Positions 30,444-38,992 of a stretch of DNA of 64,000 nt are shown here, one piece after another. A program made the position numbers and the translations under genes. The notes under the pieces are model-generated. The model made no database searches. It was not told the origin of the DNA and saw nothing but the letters and a program-made list of their open reading frames with translations. Location of the stretch: positions 248,001 to 312,000 of the forward strand of contig NZ_CALJHY010000011.1 of the NCBI RefSeq assembly GCF_937770335.1, given 5' to 3'. Source of the stretch: an uncultured Glaciecola sp. GTDB taxonomy: Bacteria; Pseudomonadota; Gammaproteobacteria; Enterobacterales; Alteromonadaceae. Numbering within the stretch: the stretch's first letter is position 1; each line of letters starts with the position of its first letter.

Positions 30444-30860
30444 ATGGACGCAGTACTAAATTCAATCGCAGGATTACAAAATTTCGCTTTATATTTTGTT
30501 ATCTCTATCGCCTTATTTTTTGTTTTCAAAATCGTCTATGCTTTTGTGACACCGCATGATGAATGGAAATTGGTAAAAGAAGAAAAAAGTACCGCCGCTG
30601 CTATAGGCTTTGGGGGCGCAATGATTGGTTTTGCCATTGCATTGTCAGGTGCAGTCACTAATTCAGAGTTTTTACTCGATTACGCCATTTGGGGTCTTGT
30701 CGCGATTATTGCGCAACTGCTAGCTTTTGCACTTTTGCGGTTTACCTTTATGCCTAAAATAGCTGAAAGAATTCAAAACAATGAAGTATCCGCAGGTGTT
30801 ATGTTAGGCGCAATGTCAGTTGCTGTAGGCTTGCTTAACGCCGCTTGCATGAGCTACTAA
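30444..30860 (+). CDS. yjfL: DUF350 membrane protein (YjfL-like)
   Basis: A 138-residue integral membrane protein with four predicted helices arranged as two DUF350 repeats (IALFFVFKIVYAFVTPHDEW; GFGGAMIGFAIALSGAVT; and IIAQLLAFALLRFTFMPK). E. coli YjfL is 132 residues. DUF350 proteins are found repeatedly with PspA-like and ATP-grasp proteins and may form a small membrane complex. It starts 10 nt after the DUF2491 gene and ends 14 nt before the lipoprotein gene. Confidence 0.9.
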   Translation: MDAVLNSIAGLQNFALYFVISIALFFVFKIVYAFVTPHDEWKLVKEEKSTAAAIGFGGAMIGFAIALSGAVTNSEFLLDYAIWGLVAIIAQLLAFALLRFTFMPKIAERIQNNEVSAGVMLGAMSVAVGLLNAACMSY

Positions 30861-30874
30861 GGAGTAATCCAAAT

Positions 30875-31492
30875 ATGCAAACTAACAGTAAGCAAAAACG
30901 CAGTAATAATATTAATCTGTCGAAAATGCGCAAGGCATTTTCATTCAAACCTTTAGCCTTGGGCGTTGCCTCGGTTCTGCTCAGCGCGTGTTCTGGCGGA
31001 AGAGAAGAAGCAGTGGTATTTAAAAGTGTCGACGAATGCGTTGATGCACTTCCAGGCATGGCGCAAAAATGTGAAACGGCATATAAAGGTGCATTGGCTG
31101 AAGCCGCTAAAACGGCGCCGAAATATAATAGTAGAAATGATTGTGAATATGAGTTTGGTAATAATCAATGCCAAACATTGAATAACAATGGTAACTCAAT
31201 ATTTATGCCTCTGATGGCAGGTTACATGATAGGTAATTTACTGGCTCCTCGTCCATATTATCAGCCCATGTTTACTTCATCTTCTCGGTATTCGTCTTAT
31301 CGCAATAACTGGGTTGGCGCCGATGGCCGCAACTTTGGTGATTCGAGAAGGAACAAGCTCAACGTAAGTTCTAGCGCATTCGATAAAAAACCAGCAGTTA
31401 CTCGTACAATGAGTCGTGGTGGTTTTGGTAGTAGTGTGCGTGCAAAAGCCTCCTGGGGCAGCAGAAGTAGCGGCAAAGGCTGGGGTGGCTAA
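30875..31492 (+). CDS. yjfM: DUF1190 lipoprotein (YjfM-like)
   Basis: A 205-residue lipoprotein of the DUF1190 family. The N-region is unusually long and basic (MQTNSKQKRSNNINLSKMRK), with the lipobox LLSAC at Cys39. A conserved Cys-containing core follows (DECVDALPGMAQKCETAYK, NDCEYEFGNNQCQTL), and a Ser/Gly/Arg-rich tail ends GKGWGG. The ATG at 30875 follows AAGGAG; an in-frame TTG ten codons earlier overlaps yjfL and is less likely. It is immediately followed by the GTG of the ligase gene. Confidence 0.87.
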   Translation: MQTNSKQKRSNNINLSKMRKAFSFKPLALGVASVLLSACSGGREEAVVFKSVDECVDALPGMAQKCETAYKGALAEAAKTAPKYNSRNDCEYEFGNNQCQTLNNNGNSIFMPLMAGYMIGNLLAPRPYYQPMFTSSSRYSSYRNNWVGADGRNFGDSRRNKLNVSSSAFDKKPAVTRTMSRGGFGSSVRAKASWGSRSSGKGWGG

Positions 31493-32668
31493 GTGCTGCG
31501 ACTTCCCATTGATGCGAGAAGAAACTGGCAACAAATGGCGCGTGATTATGGATTTCATTTCCATACTATGCACGGGCAAGCTTACTGGGATGAAACAGCT
31601 TACTATCAATTTACACTAGAGCAGATTGAGAGAGACCTTGAGTCTCCTACTGAAGAAATCCACCAGATGTGTTTACATGTGGTGGATGTTGTATCGAAGA
31701 GTGAAGAGTGGCTGAGTAAATTTGCTATACCTAGCGATTACTGGCAAGCAATTGCAGATTCATGGCAAGCTAAAGAGCCCTCTCTTTACTCAAGGTTAGA
31801 CTTAGTCTACGACGGAAAATCGCCAGCAAAACTGCTTGAGAATAATGCCGACACCCCAACTAGCTTGTATGAATCGGGTTTTTGGCAGTGGTTATGGCTT
31901 GAAAATAATGTAGACAATAATAAACTCAGCAAACGTGCCGACCAATTCAATTCGTTGCAAGAAAAGCTAGTTAATCGCTTCAAAGTAATAGCTGATTATT
32001 ATGGTATTAACTACCTTCACTTCGCTTGCTGTAAAGATACGGATGAAGATCGCGGTACCGTTCAATATTTACAGGACTGCGCAAAAGAAGCCGGTCTTAT
32101 CGACTACTTCGTTCATATTGAAGATATAGGGCTAGGTGAAAATGGTGATCTCACTGACTTGCAAAATCAAGTCATTTCACATTGCTTTAAACTCTACCCA
32201 TGGGAGTTTATGCAACGTGAAGAATTTGGTCCTCACGCGTTAAAAGCAAACACAGCCTGGATTGAACCTATCTGGAAAACCATTCTCTCAAATAAAGCAT
32301 TATTGCCTTTATTGTGGCAAGAGTTTGAGGGGCACCCAAATTTACTGCCTGCTTTTTTTGAATCTGACGTGGCAAGTATGAACGCGCTTTCAGATGTTAA
32401 AAAGTGGGTTAAAAAACCCCTTTATTCTCGCGAAGGTGCGAATATCGATATTTTAGAAAATGGAAAAATGAGTCTGTCATCGAGCGGTCCCTACGGCGAG
32501 GAAGGTTTTATTTATCAAGCGCATACACCATTGCCTAAATTTGCCAACAATTACACCTTAATAGGGTCATGGTTGGTCGATGATGAAGCTGCCGGTATAT
32601 CTGTGCGAGAAGATAAGTCGGCTATTACGCAAGACCTTTCGCGCTATATGCCACATATTATTTTATAA
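31493..32668 (+). CDS. yjfC: GspS-like ATP-grasp ligase (YjfC-like)
   Basis: A 391-residue protein of the glutathionylspermidine synthase C-terminal (pre-ATP-grasp plus ATP-grasp) family, like E. coli YjfC (387 residues). It has RRNWQQMARDYGFHFHTMHG, DLVYDGKSPAKLLENNADTP, FACCKDTDEDRGTVQYL and an EGANIDI-type nucleotide-binding region. The amidase half of bifunctional GspS is absent. Such enzymes join an amine to a peptide carboxylate; the natural substrate here is unknown. The start is a GTG directly after the DUF1190 stop, so it is translationally coupled. Confidence 0.9.
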   Translation: MLRLPIDARRNWQQMARDYGFHFHTMHGQAYWDETAYYQFTLEQIERDLESPTEEIHQMCLHVVDVVSKSEEWLSKFAIPSDYWQAIADSWQAKEPSLYSRLDLVYDGKSPAKLLENNADTPTSLYESGFWQWLWLENNVDNNKLSKRADQFNSLQEKLVNRFKVIADYYGINYLHFACCKDTDEDRGTVQYLQDCAKEAGLIDYFVHIEDIGLGENGDLTDLQNQVISHCFKLYPWEFMQREEFGPHALKANTAWIEPIWKTILSNKALLPLLWQEFEGHPNLLPAFFESDVASMNALSDVKKWVKKPLYSREGANIDILENGKMSLSSSGPYGEEGFIYQAHTPLPKFANNYTLIGSWLVDDEAAGISVREDKSAITQDLSRYMPHIIL

Positions 32669-32696
32669 TTTTTTTTAACCAATAGGACACGTCATA

Positions 32697-33260
32697 TTGA
32701 CCGCACTAAAATCACCTACAACCTTAAAGAAACAACTTATTTGGGTTAGTTACATTGTGGGTTTTTTAACTGCTGTTGAAGCTATTAATATGCTGACTGG
32801 TCGCTACTTTAACCAGTTTAGTATTTACCCTAGAGACTTAAGCCATTTAGCCTATATTTCTACAGCGCCTTTTTTACACGCTAACTTTACTCACTTTGCT
32901 TCCAACGTAGTGACCTTAGCCATATTTTCAGTCTTGATGCTGCAGTTTGGAGGAAAACGTTTTATTTCAGTCTCTTTCGGACTAATCGTACTCACCGGTT
33001 TACTGGTCTGGATTTTTGGCAGGACATCATTTCATCTAGGTGCTAGTGGTATTATTTACGGCTACTTTGGCTATTTAGTTTTAGCCGGTTTTCTCAATAA
33101 AAACTTATTTCAAATTATCATTTCTGTCGCTGTCGCATTTTTTTATGGCGGCATGATTTGGGGCGTTTTACCAAACCAACCATACATATCATGGGAATCG
33201 CATTTATTTGGATTTATTGCAGGTATCTGTTTAGCTTGGTTTTTAAGAAGTCGTACGTAA
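32697..33260 (+). CDS. Rhomboid family intramembrane serine protease
   Basis: A 187-residue membrane protein with about six helices. The rhomboid catalytic serine is Ser117 in LGASGIIYGY, the catalytic histidine is His169 in SWESHLFGF, and HANFTHFASN carries the oxyanion-helping His/Asn set. All catalytic residues are present, so it should be active. The start is probably the TTG at 32697, preceded by AGGA. Its natural substrate is unknown. A terminator follows 8 nt after the stop. It is short compared with GlpG, which has an extra cytoplasmic domain. Confidence 0.88.
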   Translation: MTALKSPTTLKKQLIWVSYIVGFLTAVEAINMLTGRYFNQFSIYPRDLSHLAYISTAPFLHANFTHFASNVVTLAIFSVLMLQFGGKRFISVSFGLIVLTGLLVWIFGRTSFHLGASGIIYGYFGYLVLAGFLNKNLFQIIISVAVAFFYGGMIWGVLPNQPYISWESHLFGFIAGICLAWFLRSRT

Positions 33261-33268
33261 CCTAAAAC

Positions 33269-33300
33269 AAAAGAAACGTGACATTGTCTCGTTTCTTTTT
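33269..33300 (+). terminator. Intrinsic terminator after the rhomboid gene
   Basis: AAAAGAAACG (33269-33278) pairs with CGTTTCTTTT (33290-33299), closing a loop of 11 nt, with the T-rich right arm acting as U-tract. It separates the rhomboid gene from the next gene, whose earliest in-frame start codon lies inside the hairpin and is therefore unlikely. Confidence 0.8.
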
Positions 33301-33340
33301 GTACAATCTACATTCATATTACAAGAGCAGTCAAATTTAC

Positions 33341-34042
33341 ATGTCTGAAAACGTTCAACAACAACCAAAACAAACCGGCTTTTTCGGCAATTTAATTTTT
33401 AATATTGCAGTACCCGTTTTAGTAATGAGCTATTTAAGTTCAGACGAATATTTGGGCCCTGCTTGGAGTATTGTTGTCGCGCTAGCTTTTCCTATCGTGT
33501 TTGGTATCTATGACCTAAAACAGACTAAAAAAGTAAATGTATTTTCAGTACTTGGCATCGTAAGCGTTCTGCTAACTGGTGGTATCAGCTTGTTGAAGCT
33601 GCCAGCTGAGTATATCGCAATTAAAGAGGCTGCTATCCCAGCTTTGATTGGTTTAGCCGTCATAATTACGCAGTATGGTAAAAAGCCCTTAGTAAAAGCA
33701 CTGATCCTCAATGACCAATTGGTTAATTGGCCAAAATTAAATGGCACTTTAGAAGAAAAAGGCTTAACTGTCGTATTTAACAGTAAAGTTGCTGTTAGTT
33801 CATATATCGTCGCAAGCTCATTCTTTTTATCTTCAGCCTTAAATTATTTACTCGCAAAATGGATATTAGTATCTGCCCCCGGCACTACAGCTTATACAGA
33901 AGAGCTCGGGCGCATGACCGCATTGAGTTACCCTGTTATCGTTATTCCAAGCATGATTTTATTGATATGTGCATTGATATATCTGTTTAAACAAATTTCT
34001 AATGTCACGGGCGAGCCTATTGAAAGCTTTTTGCATCAGTAG
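33341..34042 (+). CDS. VC0807-like multi-span membrane protein
   Basis: A 233-residue membrane protein resembling the VC0807 family, seen widely in marine gammaproteobacteria but without a proven function. It begins MSENVQQQPKQTGFFGNLI and has about six hydrophobic segments, for example AWSIVVALAFPIVFGIYDL and YPVIVIPSMILLICALIYLF. The start at 33341 is preferred over a frame opening at 33278 because the latter begins in the upstream terminator. A terminator follows 28 nt after its stop, so it is probably monocistronic. Confidence 0.75.
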   Translation: MSENVQQQPKQTGFFGNLIFNIAVPVLVMSYLSSDEYLGPAWSIVVALAFPIVFGIYDLKQTKKVNVFSVLGIVSVLLTGGISLLKLPAEYIAIKEAAIPALIGLAVIITQYGKKPLVKALILNDQLVNWPKLNGTLEEKGLTVVFNSKVAVSSYIVASSFFLSSALNYLLAKWILVSAPGTTAYTEELGRMTALSYPVIVIPSMILLICALIYLFKQISNVTGEPIESFLHQ

Positions 34043-34063
34043 TCTTTCAGCGTTCAGTTAACG

Positions 34064-34100
34064 TATACTTAGGCATCAGTGAAGATTAGATGCCTTTTTT
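34064..34100 (+). terminator. Terminator hairpin abutting the ABC ATPase start codon
   Basis: AGGCATC (34071-34077) pairs with GATGCCT (34089-34095), followed by six T residues ending at 34100; the ATPase ATG is at 34101. A TATACT -10-like box at 34064-34069 would start transcripts near 34076, inside the 5' arm. Such transcripts would lack the hairpin, while read-through from upstream would stop. No Shine-Dalgarno sequence precedes the ATG. Confidence 0.65.
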
Positions 34101-34808
34101 ATGCTAGCTCTCAAAAATTTAAAGAAAAGTTATACCGATGCGGGTGAAAAACGCAGCATTCTTAGCAATGTTAACTTAACCATCAGCCCGGGTGACAGCA
34201 TCAGCATTCAGGGTGCATCCGGCTCAGGTAAATCAACTCTTTTACATCTTTTAGCTGCGCTAGATAAGCCTGATAGCGGAGAAATACTGTTTACCGGTGC
34301 CAAGAATTCATTGCGCGATACGCATAAAAACTGTCACCAACAACATGCAGACATTACCCAGTTTTCCGAAAAGCAAGCAGATCAATATCGTCAGTTTCAG
34401 GTTGGCCTTATTTTTCAAAAATTCAATTTAATTGATTGTATTACAGTAATAGAAAATGTCATGTTGCCTGCCAAAATAACAGGCAAGGTGCAAGACGACT
34501 ATATTCAAGAACTCCTAAATGCGCTAGATATTCATCGCCATATAAACAAACTTCCAAACCAACTTTCTGGCGGTGAACAGCAGCGAGTTGCTATTGCTCG
34601 AGGTTTATCGCATCAGCCGCCTCTTTTGCTTGCCGATGAACCAACAGGCAACCTAGACAGTAAAAACTCGGACCTTGTGAGTCACCTCCTTGTGGATACT
34701 TGTAAACATCTCAACACCGCACTAGTAATGGTAACTCATAGCGAAAAAGTGGCATTGCTCACTCAGCAACAGTGGTATTTAGACGATGGCAGGTTAACCC
34801 AAATTTAA
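34101..34808 (+). CDS. ABC transporter ATP-binding protein (LolD/MacB/AttE type)
   Basis: A 235-residue ATPase with Walker A GASGSGKST at residues 38-46, signature LSGGEQQRVAIARGL from residue 155, and Walker B LLLADEPTGNLD near residue 176, followed by the H-loop VMVTHS. An insertion of about 20 residues (residues 68-92) between Walker A and the Q-loop is uncommon. It is followed one base later by a FtsX-type permease and then by an AttH-like lipocalin. That is the arrangement of att-type exporters that move lipids or other hydrophobic cargo; the cargo is unknown here. Confidence 0.92.
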   Translation: MLALKNLKKSYTDAGEKRSILSNVNLTISPGDSISIQGASGSGKSTLLHLLAALDKPDSGEILFTGAKNSLRDTHKNCHQQHADITQFSEKQADQYRQFQVGLIFQKFNLIDCITVIENVMLPAKITGKVQDDYIQELLNALDIHRHINKLPNQLSGGEQQRVAIARGLSHQPPLLLADEPTGNLDSKNSDLVSHLLVDTCKHLNTALVMVTHSEKVALLTQQQWYLDDGRLTQI

Positions 34809-34809
34809 T

Positions 34810-37437
34810 ATGACGTATTTCCCTTTCCTTTTTGTCTTGTTAAAAAGCTATCGTAACAGTAAATTTAGTTTGTGCATGTTGATGGCATCCTTGATTATTG
34901 CGGCGGCGGGCTTAAGTGCTGTATTAGTTATTAATAGCAGTGCTAAGCAAAGCTACAGTAGCGAGCAGCAATTTTTAATCCCAAACGTTACTCACACAAT
35001 TACTTCGAATTCTTCCACGCTAAAACTCACCAAGGAAAACTACTCAGACCTAAGAGTAAAAGGCTTTTACCAACTAATTGCAGTGGCGCAAACAAAGCAG
35101 CATATTTATAAAAATGGCCAGCGCATTACCCAGCGGCGGATCGATTTCACTGGTATCGACACTTTTTCATTGCTTACCTTACCTCGTTTTTCCAGGCCAG
35201 TACCTCTAGCTGAGCAAGTAGGCTCAACAACACAACATAAAGCGGAAATGGGCGTAGCATCAGATGAACCTAATCAAGTTATTAAGCAATTAAGCTTTAG
35301 TAACCCAACCGCTGTTCTGCATCCGCAGTTACTCAAGCAGTTGAAATATGCCATAGATAACAACGAAGATGACAAAACTGGTAGTCAAGCCCCTGATAAT
35401 GATCAGGACATAAAAGATAGCGATGTTAATGTTGGTTTGGCAGACCAATTTACAACACAAAGTGGTAAGACGTTAACAAAACTCAGTGCATTTGAAAGTC
35501 CAGCATTAGGTAATGATATTATCATGGATATTGCTGAACTATACCGCCTCTATCCCAAAGCCGACCTATCGATGCTTTTGGTTGTTGGAGAGTTAACAAA
35601 AACCCAAGAAAAGGTTCTACGACATTTATTGCCAGACTACCTACAGTTATCCGACACTATTGCTGGCGAGCGCGATTCAGAGCTCACAAGTAGCTTTCAC
35701 TTGAACTTAATGGCAATGGCTTTACTCATGTTCGTCGTATGCCTTTTTATTGTAGTCAACGCAGTAAATTTATTATTAAATTCGAGATTAATATGGCTTA
35801 AAGTTTGTCGACAGTTGGGTATCTCCAGGCAACAATTGTTTATTGTCCAGTTGGTTGAAATTTTATTCCTTACCTTACTAGCGAGCTTAATTGGCGTTTT
35901 ATTGGGTGTTGAATTGGCAAAGCTAGCCTCACCCACCGTCCAAGCAACGCTAGAAAATTTATACTCAGTCGAGGTGGGGTTCGGTAAAGTATCCTTTATT
36001 GGCTTACTCATTCAAGTATTTGGTATTTGCCTAATAGGAAGTGTGTGCGCAACGTTCATTCCGTTAAATAAATTAAATCATCAGTTGGCACAAAGCAAAG
36101 ATATGCCGTTATCGGTCACTCAACAACAGTTTTGGAACCGCGCTACTTGGTTTAGTTTTGGTGTTTTTTCTGGTCTTGCCTATATCCTATTAAATCACGC
36201 GCAAGCGCTTTGGCTGCTGCTTATTGCCACTGCATTAGTTATTTTATCTGGCTGTTGTTTGTTACTCGCCAATTACCCAAGCATGCTGGGTTTTATCCAG
36301 CGCTTCATTCCTGATCGTTTTCCATTGTTACAAGTTAGTTCCAAACAAAGTTTGGCATTGTCCGGGAAAACCAAAATTGCTTGCTGTGCTTTCTTTATCG
36401 CAGCTACTAGTAACATTGGTATGAACTTGATGGTTGATAGCTTCCGTGGAGCGACAGTTGGCTGGCTTGAACAGCGTTTAGCCGCCGACTATTATGTTTA
36501 TAATCAAGGTGAACCTAATATCATTGAGTTAGCCAAGGGCTCAGGTGTGGCTGTTTATCAACGGTTGGAAAATTACACTTCTTTTCAAGGCAAAGAAATT
36601 CAACAATTTAGCTACCCTACAGACGAATTCAATCAGCAGGCGATGGTATTTTATGACAAAAGTGAAAGTGAAAATTTATGGCATCAATTTAAGCAAGGTA
36701 ATGGGGTTTTAGTTAATCAACAGTTTGCATTTGGATTTGAGTATAACGTTAACGATGTAATAGAGCTTCCTCATCCATCCTCAGCAAAAGTATCATCGTA
36801 TGAAATATTAGGCATCATTTATGATTTTGGCAACCCTTATGCACAAGTATTGATGCCGCTAGACATGTTTGAGTTATCCAAATCTAAATGTTGTATATAT
36901 GCATTGCAAGGGACAGAGAGTCAAATCGATTTGTTACGAGAAAACATACTTTTAGCTGGGTTCGACCCAAAAACACAATTATTAAAAACCAAAGAATTGC
37001 TTGCTTTGTCGATGCAAGCTTTTGACAACACTTTCATTATTACCGATGGGTTGAATGTAGTAACCCTGCTAGTTGCTGCGCTATCACTTGCGTGCGCTAT
37101 TATTGTATTAATGAATGATATTCGACCACAGAATATGTTAATTCGCAGTATGGGTGTGTCTGCATTAAAAACTCAGCTACTGGCCCTATTTCAATACTTA
37201 TTGCTGTGTTTTGTCGCATTAATTTTTGCTACTCCGTTCGGCATACTATTGAGTTGGATATTAATTGTAGATATCAACTATCAAGCTTTTTCATGGACCT
37301 ACCCATTAATTATTAGCCCTATGAAGATCTTGCAAATATATGCCACTAGTTTATTGGTTGTAGCAACAGTCATTGCTATACCCCTATTTCGTGCTGGCCG
37401 ACGGCCTCTCATTGAGGATATCCGATGGGTAAATTAA
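34810..37437 (+). CDS. FtsX-like ABC transporter permease (AttF/AttG fused type)
   Basis: An 875-residue permease with an N-terminal helix (MLMASLIIAAAGLSAVLVIN), a large periplasmic domain, and two sets of three to four helices around residues 295-430 and 735-865, the pattern of a duplicated FtsX/MacB permease. A single long protein supplies both permease halves. It starts 1 nt after the ATPase stop and overlaps the next gene by 13 nt, so the three genes form one unit. Substrate unknown. Confidence 0.88.
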   Translation: MTYFPFLFVLLKSYRNSKFSLCMLMASLIIAAAGLSAVLVINSSAKQSYSSEQQFLIPNVTHTITSNSSTLKLTKENYSDLRVKGFYQLIAVAQTKQHIYKNGQRITQRRIDFTGIDTFSLLTLPRFSRPVPLAEQVGSTTQHKAEMGVASDEPNQVIKQLSFSNPTAVLHPQLLKQLKYAIDNNEDDKTGSQAPDNDQDIKDSDVNVGLADQFTTQSGKTLTKLSAFESPALGNDIIMDIAELYRLYPKADLSMLLVVGELTKTQEKVLRHLLPDYLQLSDTIAGERDSELTSSFHLNLMAMALLMFVVCLFIVVNAVNLLLNSRLIWLKVCRQLGISRQQLFIVQLVEILFLTLLASLIGVLLGVELAKLASPTVQATLENLYSVEVGFGKVSFIGLLIQVFGICLIGSVCATFIPLNKLNHQLAQSKDMPLSVTQQQFWNRATWFSFGVFSGLAYILLNHAQALWLLLIATALVILSGCCLLLANYPSMLGFIQRFIPDRFPLLQVSSKQSLALSGKTKIACCAFFIAATSNIGMNLMVDSFRGATVGWLEQRLAADYYVYNQGEPNIIELAKGSGVAVYQRLENYTSFQGKEIQQFSYPTDEFNQQAMVFYDKSESENLWHQFKQGNGVLVNQQFAFGFEYNVNDVIELPHPSSAKVSSYEILGIIYDFGNPYAQVLMPLDMFELSKSKCCIYALQGTESQIDLLRENILLAGFDPKTQLLKTKELLALSMQAFDNTFIITDGLNVVTLLVAALSLACAIIVLMNDIRPQNMLIRSMGVSALKTQLLALFQYLLLCFVALIFATPFGILLSWILIVDINYQAFSWTYPLIISPMKILQIYATSLLVVATVIAIPLFRAGRRPLIEDIRWVN

Positions 37438-38855
37438 TAAAGTTGTCTATTCTACTCACTGTGCTTGTTTTGTTTGTTGTAGTCGTGTTTTCTAGCAACC
37501 GTATAGATGATGTATCGAGCAATATTGAAGAACTATTTTTTAACGTAAAAAACAAAAACTCAGACTCTAGGAACATTGGAGAAGCGTCACCTCAGAATTT
37601 TGGTAGAGGCTTGAGCACGTCTGATCAACAACACTTGGGAGAGGTTGCCGATCCTAACTATGTCATCACCTTTCCCAAAGATCATTATTCCCATGCTTCA
37701 TTTGATATCGAATGGTGGTACTTGACCGCAAACTTAGCAGATGAGGAAGGTAACACTTATGGTTTGCAATGGACGCTGTTTCGCTTTCGGAATCCAAATG
37801 CAATTTATAGCAGCGGACAAGAACCACTGAAATCTAGGACTGACAGCAACCCAAAAAGCAGGCCTAAAGCGGAACAATCTTCTTGGAGTAATGAGCACAT
37901 TTATATGGCGCATGCTTCTGTCCATAGTGACTCTAAACATTGGTTTTCGGAAAAGTTTGCACGAGGTGATGTTGGTAATGCTGGTGTGGGAAAAACACCG
38001 TTCAAATTATTTATTGATGATTGGCTGTGGCAAAGTCCGACCGTTAGTTTATTACCTGCGAAGTTAACATTTAACTCTAAACTAATCAGTAACCATACTA
38101 ATGAAAATGATGCATACCAAAACGGTGTAAACGAAAAGAATGCAAATATCGATGATGTTTCTTATCTCAGTGTCCAACTCAATTTATCCAACACGGGTCC
38201 TTATGTTCTGCAAGGCCAGCGCGGTTATAGCATAAAGTCAGCTGACGGGAAGCACGCTTCACATTATTATAGCGCCCCCTTTATTGAGGTTGAAGGCACA
38301 CTCACGATGAGTGACAGCTTAATTTTCTCCGGCCATCATGAACATAATAGCCCAAAGAACAACAATAAAGAAAATGAGACCGTAGTTAATAAGGTCGAGA
38401 AAAGCATCGATTTAATTGCAAATGCAAAACAGATAGCGGTCAGTGGTAATGCATGGTTTGATCAAGAGTGGACTTCGCAGTTGCTCGACCAAGCAACATT
38501 AGGCTGGGACTGGCTATCACTTCACCTTGATAATGGGGATAAGATTATGGCCTTTCAAATGCGCTTAAAAGACCAACCTAATTATATCACCGGCACTTAC
38601 ATCAATGCCGACGGCTCAAGCACAACCCTAATGCCTTCAGATATAGAGTTGAATGCTATTGAATTAACGCCCGTTGGTAACAAAGAACTGCCGTTAAATT
38701 GGCAGTTACGAATTAATAGTAAACGCTTGAACATTAGCATTAAAACAACCAAAAATGACCAATGGAATCCTGCGTCAGTCACCTATTATGAAGGTACTGT
38801 AGCAGTTAGCGGGACACATAACGGTGAAGGATTTCTAGAATTAACCGGTTATTGA
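37425..38855 (+). CDS. AttH-like lipocalin/CrtC-family protein
   Basis: A 476-residue exported or membrane-anchored protein. One N-terminal helix (LSILLTVLVLFVVVVFSS) precedes the CrtC/AttH lipocalin-like domain, marked by FPKDHYSHASFDIEWWYLTA and WFDQEWTSQLLDQATLGWDW. The family includes AttH of the Agrobacterium attEFGH cluster and carotenoid 1,2-hydratase. No carotenoid genes are nearby, so a transporter-associated lipid-binding role is more likely. It overlaps the permease gene by 13 nt. An Asn/Lys-rich insertion occurs near residue 305. Confidence 0.85.
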   Translation: MGKLIKLSILLTVLVLFVVVVFSSNRIDDVSSNIEELFFNVKNKNSDSRNIGEASPQNFGRGLSTSDQQHLGEVADPNYVITFPKDHYSHASFDIEWWYLTANLADEEGNTYGLQWTLFRFRNPNAIYSSGQEPLKSRTDSNPKSRPKAEQSSWSNEHIYMAHASVHSDSKHWFSEKFARGDVGNAGVGKTPFKLFIDDWLWQSPTVSLLPAKLTFNSKLISNHTNENDAYQNGVNEKNANIDDVSYLSVQLNLSNTGPYVLQGQRGYSIKSADGKHASHYYSAPFIEVEGTLTMSDSLIFSGHHEHNSPKNNNKENETVVNKVEKSIDLIANAKQIAVSGNAWFDQEWTSQLLDQATLGWDWLSLHLDNGDKIMAFQMRLKDQPNYITGTYINADGSSTTLMPSDIELNAIELTPVGNKELPLNWQLRINSKRLNISIKTTKNDQWNPASVTYYEGTVAVSGTHNGEGFLELTGY

Positions 38856-38992
38856 TAAAGCTTTTATGAATAAAAAAATTGTCCTCCAGCATAAAAAAAA
38901 ATTATATTTAATTCATTGATATTTTCACAAAATAGCACTATTAAATAATGTGCTAACTAGCGAATCGGTCGCTAACTATATTGAGAGAAGTC

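Noticed and set aside
33278-33340. N-terminal extension of the VC0807-like protein
   Set aside because: The upstream start codon lies inside the terminator of the rhomboid gene.
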